From assembly GCA_007118555.1 (NCBI GenBank), contig SKRJ01000474.1:1-12685 (forward strand): a DNA stretch of 12,685 nt, in the 5' to 3' direction. Numbering within the stretch: the stretch's first letter is position 1; every line of letters starts with the position of its first letter. Below the pieces are notes generated by a model. It searched no databases, was not told the DNA's origin, and was given only the letters and a program-made list of their open reading frames with translations. The DNA comes from Anaerolineae bacterium (lineage in GTDB: Bacteria; Chloroflexota; Anaerolineae; UBA1429). Positions 7,120-12,685 of the stretch are shown in pieces. Position numbers and translations under genes: made by a program.

Positions 7120-8067
7120 TTACCGGCGCACCAGCTCGGCGTCGCGCAGGAACTGTTGGGCCATCCGATCCACGCGGCCCTGTCCCGCCACCAGTTGTTG
7201 CTCCATCCTGGCCAGGCTCGCGGCATCCAGGTTGGCCGTCAGCTCGGCCAAGAGGCGCTCTAGCTCGGGATACTCGCCGAGCACCGAAACGTGTACGGTG
7301 GGCGCCAGGCTGGAGGCGGGAAAAAAGGCGCGGGCATCCCGCAGGGCAACGAGGGCGCCTCCATAGGGAGGCAGGTCTCTGCCGTAGCCGACCGCGACAT
7401 CACACGTACTGTCCAACAGGCCCTGGTACGCCTCGCCATGATCCATGAAACGCACCAGGCTCCCCTTGAACCGAAACCGGTACACCCGTTCCATGCCACG
7501 GATGCCCCAGGGCGTATCATACAGCTCCTCGGGGACACAGAGCACCAGATTGGGATCGGTGCGGCTGATGTATTGCGCCAGCTCTGTGATGCTCGCCAGC
7601 CGATGCTCGGCGGCCGTCTCCCTCGCGACCACCAGCGACATCCGCGCCGACCAGTTGACAGGGTTGAGCCAGACGATGCGGTTCAGGATATCCTGCTCCT
7701 TGACCCGGCGGAACAGCTCGGTCTCGCTGGTGATCGGCTGATCGTGGTTGAGGTGGTTATGCCAGGTATGGCCCGTCTCTTGCCATACGAGACCGACCCT
7801 GCCGGTCTCCAGGGCTCTGCGGGTCATCCATTCCTCTTGCAAGCCGGTGCGGATCTCCACGGGATAGCCGCGATCACGCAGGAACTGGGCCGTCAGCTCG
7901 GCCAGGAGCTGCTGGCTGGCGCGCGCGTCGGCGGCAATGACGATTGGCTCGCCAGCTCGGGTTGGCCTGGCGCGGCATCCGGCAACCAGCAGGAGCAGTA
8001 CAAGCAGGATGATGGCGACGATCGCCCTGGCCCGACGCAGTTCGCTCTCACAGAGGATACTTGACAT
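7120..8067 (-). CDS. Osmoprotectant-type (OpuBC/OpuCC/YehZ-like) substrate-binding lipoprotein, orphan
   Basis: A 315-residue predicted lipoprotein. Residues 12-30 are a signal peptide ending in the lipobox LVAG-C (C31), so the protein should be anchored outside the membrane. The mature part follows the OpuCC/YehZ pattern: GLVWQETGHTWH (92-103), a VKEQDILNRIVWLNPVNW stretch, SITELAQYI, a central GYGRD, and LRDARAFFP. The family binds glycine betaine, choline, carnitine or similar compounds for an ABC importer. No permease or ATPase gene accompanies it here. Where family members usually have YTGT, with a Tyr reported to help form the aromatic ligand cage, this protein has ETGH, so the ligand may differ. 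The ATG lies 20 nt inside the end of the yigZ gene, implying translational coupling. Fold assignment is good; ligand unknown. Confidence 0.8.
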   Translation of the reverse strand: MSSILCESELRRARAIVAIILLVLLLLVAGCRARPTRAGEPIVIAADARASQQLLAELTAQFLRDRGYPVEIRTGLQEEWMTRRALETGRVGLVWQETGHTWHNHLNHDQPITSETELFRRVKEQDILNRIVWLNPVNWSARMSLVVARETAAEHRLASITELAQYISRTDPNLVLCVPEELYDTPWGIRGMERVYRFRFKGSLVRFMDHGEAYQGLLDSTCDVAVGYGRDLPPYGGALVALRDARAFFPASSLAPTVHVSVLGEYPELERLLAELTANLDAASLARMEQQLVAGQGRVDRMAQQFLRDAELVRR

Positions 8068-8707
8068 AGTGCCCGCCTTGCCATGTCGTGGTGAGAACGG
8101 TCTCCCCGTTCGTCAGATCGCGCAGCAGGTCGCTCACTGTGGCGCCTTGATCAAAGGGCACGCTCAACGTCAGTGTAGCGCGCTCCCCAAAATCCTCTTC
8201 CCGAATGATGACCTTGTACTGGGGAAGCAGATAGACGAGGTTGCCATACAACGAGTAATCCACGGTAATCGAAGCAAACCGATGATAGATCAACTCGGCG
8301 GTGGGCAGCTCCTCCAACGCCATGCGCACGCATCTGCTATAGGCGCGCACCAGCCCGCCCATGCCCAGCTTGACGCCGCCAAAGTAGCGGGTGCCTACGG
8401 CTACGACCTGGCGCAACTGGCGCCCCTCCAGCACGGCCAGCATCGGGCGCCCGGCGGTGCCGCCCGGCTCTCCATCGTCCGAGGAGCCGATCTCTACCTG
8501 AGGAGTACCGTCGATGCGATAGGCCCAGGCGTGGTGGTTGGCGTCAGGGCGCGCCTGGCGTATCTCTTCCACGAACGCCTTGGCCTCGTCTGCCGATTCG
8601 ACGGGCGCCACCGTTCCCACAAAGATCGACCCTTTGACGCGGATCTCGGCTTCGGCAACGCCATTGGGCACGACGAAACGCAGATCCTGAGCGAGGGGTT
8701 CCCTCAT
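8048..8707 (-). CDS. yigZ: YigZ / IMPACT family protein (UPF0029)
   Basis: A 219-residue protein with the full YigZ signature: KGSIFVGTVAPVES near residue 25, HHAWAYRI (58-65), SSDDGEPGGTAGRPML (75-90) and TRYFGGVKLGMGGLVRAY (106-123), then a C-terminal domain of about 70 residues with an alternating beta pattern (about 140-215). The family is widespread and related to eukaryotic IMPACT/Yih1, which acts in translational control; the bacterial role is not settled. The start ATG forms an ATGA overlap with the stop of trmI and has GGAGGA six bases upstream, so it is translated with trmI. Its own stop overlaps the start of the lipoprotein gene by 20 nt. Length and motifs look intact. Confidence 0.93.
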   Translation of the reverse strand: MREPLAQDLRFVVPNGVAEAEIRVKGSIFVGTVAPVESADEAKAFVEEIRQARPDANHHAWAYRIDGTPQVEIGSSDDGEPGGTAGRPMLAVLEGRQLRQVVAVGTRYFGGVKLGMGGLVRAYSRCVRMALEELPTAELIYHRFASITVDYSLYGNLVYLLPQYKVIIREEDFGERATLTLSVPFDQGATVSDLLRDLTNGETVLTTTWQGGHYVKYPL

Positions 8708-9549
8708 GACAAATCCTCCAGGGGGCGACTGTTGATGTCAGGCGCAGTCTTTCTGGCAGGATCATCCGTTGGCTCGGGCCTCTTGCCTACCTTGCGCGCA
8801 AACAGTAGATAGCCCGTGTGCCCGACCATCGTATCCTCAGGGCGTAATCGACCAGGCACCGGCTTGTAGTATCTCAGGAGCGTCTCCAGGACTTGGATGG
8901 CGATAAAGGGCCCCCGGTCCAGTTCCTGGAGCAAGATCACGATCTGGTTGGTCGTGGGAACGAGCACACCCAGGTGCCCGCCGTCGGCCAGCGCCTCGAC
9001 CGCCTGTGGTATATAGTCCCAGGGTTCGCGGACATCGAGAAAGAGGGCATCCACGTCATGATGGAGGAACCCCTGGGCAATGTCCCGCTCGACGAACTCG
9101 ACACCGGCGCTCAGGTCGGCTCGCTCCACGTTACGGCGGGCGACCTTGAGCATCTCGGGGCGGGTCTCGTACGAGTAGACGGCTCCGTCGGGCGATACGG
9201 CGTTGGCGAGGGCCATGGTCAGCGCGCCGCTACCGGTGCCCGCCTCGATCACGCGCCGTCCCGGGCGCATGTCGAGTTGGAGCAGAATCTGGCCGATCTC
9301 CTTGGGGTAGATGATCTGGGTGACACGCTTGAGCGCCATCAGCTCGTCGTGGATCGAGGGGCGCATGAGGTAGTAGACCTCGTTCAAGTGGGTGATCACG
9401 GGTTTGCCATAGGGAGCCCCGATCATGGCATCGTGCTCGATAATGCCCTTGTGGGTGTGAAAGCGATCTCCACGTCTCAGGTCAACAAAGAACCGTCTGC
9501 CTTGCTTGGACAGCAAGAGGACACGGTCGCCTATCTGCGCTGCGGGCAC
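8704..9549 (-). CDS. trmI: tRNA (adenine58-N1)-methyltransferase TrmI
   Basis: A 281-residue class I SAM-dependent methyltransferase that makes m1A at position 58 in the T loop of tRNAs, usually as a tetramer. The N-terminal small beta domain (GDRVLLLSKQGRRFFVDL, 7-24) and THKGIIEHDAMIG (32-44) are typical of TrmI. The SAM-binding motif I is VIEAGTGSGALTMAL (100-114), LFLDVREPWDYI (169-180) holds the expected catalytic Asp (D172), and RPEDTMVGHTGYLLFARK (236-253) is the conserved C-terminal motif. The last 28 residues look disordered. The start is taken as GTG, six bases after GGGGAG, the end of a 10-base G run. An ATG 31 bases upstream is in another frame because of that run's length. First gene of the operon with yigZ, the binding lipoprotein and the hydantoinase. 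Confidence 0.92.
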   Translation of the reverse strand: MPAAQIGDRVLLLSKQGRRFFVDLRRGDRFHTHKGIIEHDAMIGAPYGKPVITHLNEVYYLMRPSIHDELMALKRVTQIIYPKEIGQILLQLDMRPGRRVIEAGTGSGALTMALANAVSPDGAVYSYETRPEMLKVARRNVERADLSAGVEFVERDIAQGFLHHDVDALFLDVREPWDYIPQAVEALADGGHLGVLVPTTNQIVILLQELDRGPFIAIQVLETLLRYYKPVPGRLRPEDTMVGHTGYLLFARKVGKRPEPTDDPARKTAPDINSRPLEDLS

Positions 9550-9555
9550 GCGGCT

Positions 9556-9565
9556 CCCCCCCCCC
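9556..9565. repeat. Homopolymer tract C10 (G10 on the coding strand) in trmI leader
   Basis: Ten consecutive C on the plus strand, read as ten G on the coding strand, ending seven bases before the GTG of trmI. It supplies the Shine-Dalgarno-like GGGGAG. An upstream ATG (9578-9580) would be in frame with trmI if the tract were one base shorter or two longer, so tract length decides whether an N-terminal extension is possible. Such runs are also a common place for sequencing error. Confidence 0.7.
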
Positions 9566-9619
9566 GGTATGGAACGTCATAAGAGTGCAAAGAACAGAGA
9601 TGATTCAGTAAACCTCTTG

Positions 9620-9648
9620 ATTATAGGCCGCGCTTTGCCCTGTCGCAA
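9620..9648 (-). promoter_or_regulatory. Sigma-70-type promoter of the trmI-yigZ-lipoprotein-hydantoinase operon
   Basis: The minus strand carries TTGCGA (9643-9648, four of six consensus bases), a 17-base spacer and a perfect TATAAT (9620-9625). Transcription should begin near 9613, giving a leader of about 64 nt that contains the G10 tract. It stands in the 168-base gap between the lipid kinase stop and trmI, the expected place for an operon promoter. Confidence 0.72.
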
Positions 9649-9666
9649 ATGAGCGCGGGCGGGGCG

Positions 9667-9684
9667 CGCGTGCAGACGCACGCG
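9667..9684 (-). terminator. Short GC hairpin after lipid kinase, possible terminator
   Basis: A perfect 7-base-pair stem (cgcgtgc / gcacgcg) with a four-base loop lies 34 nt after the lipid kinase stop and ahead of the trmI promoter. No T-run follows on the minus strand, so it is not a standard intrinsic terminator. It could end or stabilise the lexA/lipid kinase transcript. Confidence 0.35.
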
Positions 9685-9717
9685 ATGGGTTGGGGGGGAC
9701 GGCCTGTCTGCCGGAGG

Positions 9718-10632
9718 CTAGTAGCGTGACAACATGCGCAAAGCGCTGGGCACGACCTCGATCTGGATCTCGTGCGCGTAATCGATCAGGATCTCGCCAT
9801 CGACGTGTAGATGGAGCGGATCGTCGGAGCGAATCTCGATCTTGCGGGCCCTCTCTGTGGAAACAGCGGGGTGAGTCAGGTGGGTGCCGCGCATAAAGCG
9901 GGGCACGAGGCGGAGCATCTCGAGCCGCGAGACAGCGCGAGCGATGACGACATCCAGCACGCCATCGTCAAAGCGCGCTTCTGGGGCGAGGTGAAAGGTG
10001 CCCCCCTCACGCGGGCCATTGCAGATCGTGAGCATCAACGCATCCAGCTCCTGCGCCTCGCCATCCAGGGTGAGCTCGACGTGGGGGATCTTCATGCTGA
10101 TAAAGATCGTCTTGAGGACCGCCGGCAGATAGAGCGCGATGCCGCGCAGATGCTTGATCTTGCGGGTCTCGATCACGACCATGCCGTCGAACCCGATGCC
10201 TACCGTGTTGTCAAAGTAGCGCTGCAGCGAGCCATCGATCGTAAGCAGGCCCAGATCCACGACCTGGGTCTGTCCGGCGGCGATCACATCACAGGCCTCA
10301 TGAACATCGCTGGGAGCCCCGTTCATGACCGCAAAATCGTTGCCCGAGCCGGCCGGAATACAGGCCAACGTTCCTGTGGGATGGCCGTTAGAGTGGATCA
10401 TCATCCCATTGATGACCTCGTGGGTGGTGCCATCGCCACCGACGGCGACGATCGTTTCGTATCCCTGGGTCGAGGCGAGGCTGGCGATCTCGATCGCATC
10501 GCCAATGCCACGGGTCCGCACGAGATCAAAAACGAGCCCCTGACGTCGCAGGCAGCGCTCGATCTCGGGGATGATCGTGGCGCCATACCCTTTGCCTGCA
10601 TTGGGGTTCACGATGACCATGGTCTTGGGCAT
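9718..10632 (-). CDS. Diacylglycerol kinase-like lipid kinase (YegS/BmrU/DgkB family)
   Basis: A 304-residue soluble lipid kinase of the DAGK catalytic family, normal in length. The N-terminal domain has NPNAGKG (9-15), the nucleotide-binding VGGDGTTHEVING (64-76) and PAGSGNDFA (93-101). The C-terminal domain has DNTVGIGFDG (141-150), APEARFDDGVLDVVI (216-230) and HVDGE (276-280). Relatives phosphorylate diacylglycerol, recycling it into phosphatidic acid and phospholipid, or related lipids such as phosphatidylglycerol; which one cannot be told here. The ATG has AGGAG nine bases upstream. It follows lexA by 127 nt on the same strand with a hairpin between; I found no convincing promoter of its own, so it may be expressed by read-through from lexA. 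Confidence 0.92.
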   Translation of the reverse strand: MPKTMVIVNPNAGKGYGATIIPEIERCLRRQGLVFDLVRTRGIGDAIEIASLASTQGYETIVAVGGDGTTHEVINGMMIHSNGHPTGTLACIPAGSGNDFAVMNGAPSDVHEACDVIAAGQTQVVDLGLLTIDGSLQRYFDNTVGIGFDGMVVIETRKIKHLRGIALYLPAVLKTIFISMKIPHVELTLDGEAQELDALMLTICNGPREGGTFHLAPEARFDDGVLDVVIARAVSRLEMLRLVPRFMRGTHLTHPAVSTERARKIEIRSDDPLHLHVDGEILIDYAHEIQIEVVPSALRMLSRY

Positions 10633-10719
10633 GCGCGCATACTCCTGGCGCAGAAATCTATGCTACACAGTCTACAAGGGAAACACGATTCAACCAAAAA
10701 GGATGCGAAAGAGTAGGAT

Positions 10720-10748
10720 AGCCGCGCCCGCTCCTGGCAAGCGCGGCT
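10720..10748 (-). terminator. Hairpin between lexA and the lipid kinase gene
   Basis: A perfect 8-base-pair stem (agccgcgc / gcgcggct) with a 13-base loop starts 12 bases after the lexA stop. A T-run (five T) follows on the minus strand only about 18 bases beyond the stem, so it is at best a weak intrinsic terminator. Partial termination would lower the lipid kinase relative to LexA. Confidence 0.4.
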
Positions 10749-10759
10749 GGAGGAGCTTG

Positions 10760-11443
10760 CTAGGCGAGGCGGCGTATCACGCCAATGACCTTGCCCTGGA
10801 TGTCCAGATTGCGAGGATGCACATAGATCGGGTCCATGGTAGGATTGGCGGGCTGCAAACGCACCACCGTACGTCCGGGCTCCCAATGGAATCGTTTCAG
10901 GGTGGTAGCCTTTTCCTCCCTGAGCCAGGCAGCCACCATGTCGCCATTCTCGGCCGTTTGCTGGTGCCGCATGAGGACAATGTCGCCGTCATGAATCAGC
11001 GCGTCGATCATGGAATCGCCACGCACCTGCAGCGCATATACGTCCCGCGGGTTGCCCACCACATCGCTGGACACACGGATGGCCTCGGCGTCGGCCAGAG
11101 ATACGTTGGAATCATAGACCGGCAGCGGCTCGCCGGCGGCGATGGCCCCCAGCAGCGGAATAGACAGCAGCTCGGTCCAGGTGGCCTCGTCCGGAGTCGG
11201 ATCGCCACTCTCCTCGACCTCGCTGGAAACAAGCCGCAACCCGCGCGAGATGTCGCGATCTCGCATCAGGAATCCCTTGCGCTCCAGCGCATTGAGATTG
11301 TAGCTCACCACCGAGGTCGAACTGATGCCCACACTCTCGCCGATCTCACGGATGGTGGGCGGATATCCGTACTCTTCCGTGTACTCTTGAATGACCTGCA
11401 GGATCTTGCGCTGGCGTTCCGAGAGCTTGGGTTGCGTTGTCAT
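10760..11443 (-). CDS. lexA: LexA repressor / autoprotease (SOS regulator)
   Basis: A 227-residue LexA, slightly longer than the common 200-210. The winged-helix DNA-binding domain is at 1-70, with recognition region PTIREIGESVGISSTSVVSY (29-48) and a wing at GFLMRDRDISRGL. The self-cleavage site is A103-G104 in GAIAAGEPLPV. The S24-type protease Ser is S144 (RGDSMIDA) and the Lys is K183 (TTLKRF). On DNA damage, RecA filaments stimulate self-cleavage and SOS genes are freed; the protein acts as a dimer on DNA. A linker of about 20 acidic residues (73-90) accounts for the extra length. ATG start; AAGGA lies about ten bases upstream. A LexA box inside its own promoter shows probable autoregulation. 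All catalytic residues are present. Confidence 0.97.
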   Translation of the reverse strand: MTTQPKLSERQRKILQVIQEYTEEYGYPPTIREIGESVGISSTSVVSYNLNALERKGFLMRDRDISRGLRLVSSEVEESGDPTPDEATWTELLSIPLLGAIAAGEPLPVYDSNVSLADAEAIRVSSDVVGNPRDVYALQVRGDSMIDALIHDGDIVLMRHQQTAENGDMVAAWLREEKATTLKRFHWEPGRTVVRLQPANPTMDPIYVHPRNLDIQGKVIGVIRRLA

Positions 11444-11481
11444 CGGTACGGTCTTCCTTTCGCGTGGCTTGTTTCGCTTGC

Positions 11482-11511
11482 ATTATACCGGGAACATATG
11501 TTCTATGTCAA
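11482..11511 (-). promoter_or_regulatory. lexA promoter
   Basis: On the minus strand TTGACA (11506-11511) and TATAAT (11482-11487) are both perfect consensus, with an 18-base spacer. Transcription should start near 11475, giving a leader of about 32 nt. The spacer holds the LexA box, so repressor and RNA polymerase should compete directly. Confidence 0.88.
11492..11503. promoter_or_regulatory. LexA operator (SOS box)
   Basis: The perfect 12-base palindrome GAACATATGTTC matches the Gram-positive-type (DinR/Cheo) LexA box core GAAC-N4-GTTC. It lies entirely inside the -35/-10 spacer of the lexA promoter. I saw no second copy of this core in the window, so no other gene here is an obvious SOS member. 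Confidence 0.9.
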
Positions 11512-11592
11512 GTGTGAGATTTTCTTCTGTACCGCACGGGTCTGCGCTCTTAACAGGGGCATCGATGCGTGACACTGCCGGGCGTTCGAGTG

Positions 11593-11621
11593 TTGACAAC
11601 CGGCCTGCTTGCCTGTATGCT
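11593..11621 (+). promoter_or_regulatory. Promoter of the CopZ-like chaperone gene
   Basis: TTGACA (11593-11598, perfect), a 17-base spacer and TATGCT (11616-11621, four of six). The expected start near 11628 falls inside a 15-base inverted repeat, which suggests repression at the start site. The leader would be about 43 nt with AAGGAG before the ATG. Confidence 0.65.
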
Positions 11622-11626
11622 ACCGG

Positions 11627-11641
11627 TACCCCACCGGGGTA
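11627..11641. promoter_or_regulatory. Candidate CsoR-type copper operator
   Basis: The inverted repeat TACCCC-ACC-GGGGTA sits directly after the -10 and across the predicted start of the metal chaperone gene. It resembles the CsoR operator of Bacillus subtilis copZA, which from memory reads TACCCTACGGGGGTA in its core (13 of 15 positions the same). A TACCGGTA palindrome overlaps its left end (11621-11628). No csoR gene is in the window, so the regulator would act from elsewhere. Confidence 0.55.
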
Positions 11642-11670
11642 AGCAAAAAAGTCCGTTGACAAGGAGCAAC

Positions 11671-11892
11671 ATGAGCCATTCAGAGATCAAGCTGCTGGCG
11701 AAAGACATATCCTGCGATCATTGCGCTATGGCCATCCGGCGAGAGCTGCAGGAGGTAGAGGGGGTTCGTGTCGTGGACGTGAATGTCCCTGACAAGACGG
11801 TGACCCTCTCCTACGACGATCAGGCCGCGCTCGCCCGCGCCATGGACCTGATGCGCGAAATCGGCTATCCGGCCGAGCGTGCCGTCGAGTGA
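11671..11892 (+). CDS. CopZ-like heavy-metal-associated (HMA) chaperone
   Basis: A 73-residue single HMA domain, the normal size for CopZ/Atx1 chaperones. The metal-binding loop is DISCDHCAMAI with C15 and C18 of the CxxC; the usual GMTC is replaced by DISC. VEGVRVVDVNVPDKTVTLSYDD gives the two expected strands, and IGYPAE is the usual end. It should bind Cu(I), or possibly another soft metal, in the cytoplasm and pass it to a P-type ATPase; none is encoded here. AAGGAG lies four bases before the ATG. An in-frame extension to 11569 is open but crosses the promoter and is not used. The CsoR-like repeat upstream favours copper. Confidence 0.9.
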   Translation: MSHSEIKLLAKDISCDHCAMAIRRELQEVEGVRVVDVNVPDKTVTLSYDDQAALARAMDLMREIGYPAERAVE

Positions 11893-11934
11893 CGCCCACG
11901 TTCCATGAGGCTGACTCGTCACCATGTCGCTCGT

Positions 11935-11963
11935 TTGGTGCGCATGGTCCGGAGGTGTAGAAT
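11935..11963 (+). promoter_or_regulatory. Possible promoter of the thioredoxin-like lipoprotein gene
   Basis: TTGGTG (11935-11940, three of six), a 17-base spacer and TAGAAT (11958-11963, five of six) lie in the 124-base gap before the lipoprotein gene. The predicted start near 11970 leaves a leader of about 47 nt. The weak -35 makes this tentative; the gene could also be read from the chaperone promoter. Confidence 0.4.
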
Positions 11964-12016
11964 CGGCAAGTAACGTCAATCGCGCCTGCCCACATAGGGA
12001 GGAGGCTTTCGATCCG

Positions 12017-12610
12017 ATGCATAGATTTCCCTGGGTGCTGGTTTCCGTAGTGCTGCTCGTCGCAATCGTTCTGGCCGGTTGTGCCATGGGCCAGCCCCCC
12101 GCGGTCGCGCCCACGGCTACGCCCGAGCCCCTGGGGCCCGCGGAGCCGACCCCCACGCCTGCGCCCGCACCACAGGGCCCCGAGCCCATCGTCAAGGGCA
12201 TGGAGGCGCCCGATTTCGCGCTGGTCGATCTGGACGGCGTCGAGCACTCTCTCAGCGACTTTCGGGGCCAGGTGGTGATGCTCAACTTTTGGGCCAGTTG
12301 GTGCGGCTTTTGCCGGGCCGAGATCCCGGACATGAATGTGGTCTATGACGAGCTCGCCGACCAGGGTTTCGAGATCGTCGCTGTAAACTTGGGCGAGGAT
12401 CCCGATCACCTGCGCTCGTTTGCTGCCGAGTACGAGATAGAGTTTCCTGTCCTGACCGACGTCGACGGTGTGACGGTGCCTCTCTATTCGGTCCGTAGCA
12501 TCCCGACCAGCTACTTTTTGGACGCCGAGGGTGTGGTGCAGGTGATCTATGGCGGGGCGATCCCTGAGGACACCTTGCGCAGCATCGTGCAGTCGATGCT
12601 GGAACAATAG
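12017..12610 (+). CDS. TlpA/ResA-like thioredoxin-fold lipoprotein
   Basis: A 197-residue exported thiol-redox protein. Residues 4-21 are a signal peptide ending in the lipobox VLAG-C (C22), followed by a Pro/Thr/Ala-rich linker (about 25-58) that would hold the domain away from the membrane. The redoxin domain starts at GMEAPDFALVDLDG (61-74). The active site is FWASWCGFC (C96 and C99) and the cis-Pro is P163 in SIPTSYFLD. The family reduces disulfides outside the membrane, for example in cytochrome c maturation or copper-centre assembly; nothing here fixes the substrate. The ATG at 12017 gives a complete signal peptide; GGGAGGAGG lies 11 bases upstream, a slightly long spacing. The frame is open back to 11924, but that adds a non-signal stretch. 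It follows the metal chaperone on the same strand. Confidence 0.92.
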   Translation: MHRFPWVLVSVVLLVAIVLAGCAMGQPPAVAPTATPEPLGPAEPTPTPAPAPQGPEPIVKGMEAPDFALVDLDGVEHSLSDFRGQVVMLNFWASWCGFCRAEIPDMNVVYDELADQGFEIVAVNLGEDPDHLRSFAAEYEIEFPVLTDVDGVTVPLYSVRSIPTSYFLDAEGVVQVIYGGAIPEDTLRSIVQSMLEQ

Positions 12611-12645
12611 CAGGTACTCGTATGGGAACACCCTTTATGGAGCAA

Positions 12646-12674
12646 GAGAGGGCGCCCGCCGGGAATGCCCTCTC
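12646..12674 (+). terminator. Hairpin after the thioredoxin-like gene, possible terminator
   Basis: A perfect 8-base-pair stem (gagagggc / gccctctc) with a 13-base loop begins 36 bases after the stop. No T-run is visible before the window ends, so it is only terminator-like. Nothing else is seen in the last 75 bases. Confidence 0.45.
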
Positions 12675-12685
12675 CTCGCAACGTA

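Noticed and set aside
7077..7226. 50-residue N-terminal extension of the hydantoinase-like protein
   Set aside because: It overlaps the lipoprotein gene and the family starts at MKLAIGIDTGG, which has its own GAGGAG.
6474..7448. Long plus-strand open frame (324 codons) opposite the hydantoinase and lipoprotein genes
   Set aside because: It lies antisense to two well-supported genes, has no recognisable domain, and long antisense frames are expected in GC-rich DNA.
9692..9698. G7 run in the gap downstream of the lipid kinase stop
   Set aside because: It is short, outside any gene or identified site, and shows no structure beyond base composition.
10633..10719. Possible separate promoter for the lipid kinase gene
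   Set aside because: Several TTG-containing and TA-rich hexamers occur, but no pair with 16-18 base spacing has better than a poor match.
10571..11572. Plus-strand open frame of 333 codons across lexA
   Set aside because: It is antisense to lexA and runs through the lexA promoter and operator; its sequence shows no family signature.
11656..11661. Second TTGACA upstream of the chaperone ATG
   Set aside because: It overlaps the ribosome-binding site and has no matching -10 downstream ahead of the gene; taken as chance.
11569..11670. 34-residue extension of the metal chaperone
   Set aside because: It would cover the promoter and operator-like repeat, while AAGGAG sits just before the ATG at 11671.

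Overview
The window reads as a GC-rich bacterial chromosome segment, most likely from a member of the Chloroflexota. This is inference from gene style: stacked GAF domains fused to a SpoIIE-type phosphatase, lipoproteins with Pro/Thr-rich linkers, and a LexA with a Gram-positive-type operator. No rRNA, tRNA, CRISPR array, transposase or integrase is visible, and no gene-free stretch exceeds about 230 bases.

Layout. Everything from base 1 to 11443 is coded on the minus strand, and two genes at the right end run on the plus strand. Reading the minus strand from its upstream end: lexA (10760-11443) has its own near-consensus promoter with a LexA box inside it. A diacylglycerol-kinase-like lipid kinase follows (9718-10632). 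A TTGCGA-17-TATAAT promoter then drives a tightly packed run of a tRNA m1A58 methyltransferase (trmI), a YigZ/IMPACT protein, an osmoprotectant-type substrate-binding lipoprotein and a hydantoinase A/oxoprolinase-family protein. A second strong promoter (TTGGAA-17-TATAAT, extended -10) drives a partner-switching module: STAS antagonist, RsbW-like kinase, second STAS protein, and a membrane-anchored four-GAF/PP2C phosphatase. This last gene overlaps by ATGA with a GT4 glycosyltransferase that runs off the left edge.

On the plus strand, a 73-residue CopZ-like metal chaperone has a TTGACA-17-TATGCT promoter, followed at the expected start point by a 15-base inverted repeat that looks like a CsoR-type copper operator. 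Behind it lies a TlpA/ResA-like thioredoxin lipoprotein.

How the parts fit. The left block holds all the protein parts of an RsbU/RsbW/RsbV-type switch (phosphatase, kinase and two antagonists) but no sigma factor and no other obvious output apart from the coupled glycosyltransferase. This suggests control of a distant sigma factor or of surface polysaccharide work. The middle block joins RNA-modification and housekeeping genes to an orphan solute-binding protein and an ASKHA-fold hydantoinase subunit lacking its usual partner; that pairing has no obvious pathway. The right block is SOS control next to metal and thiol handling.
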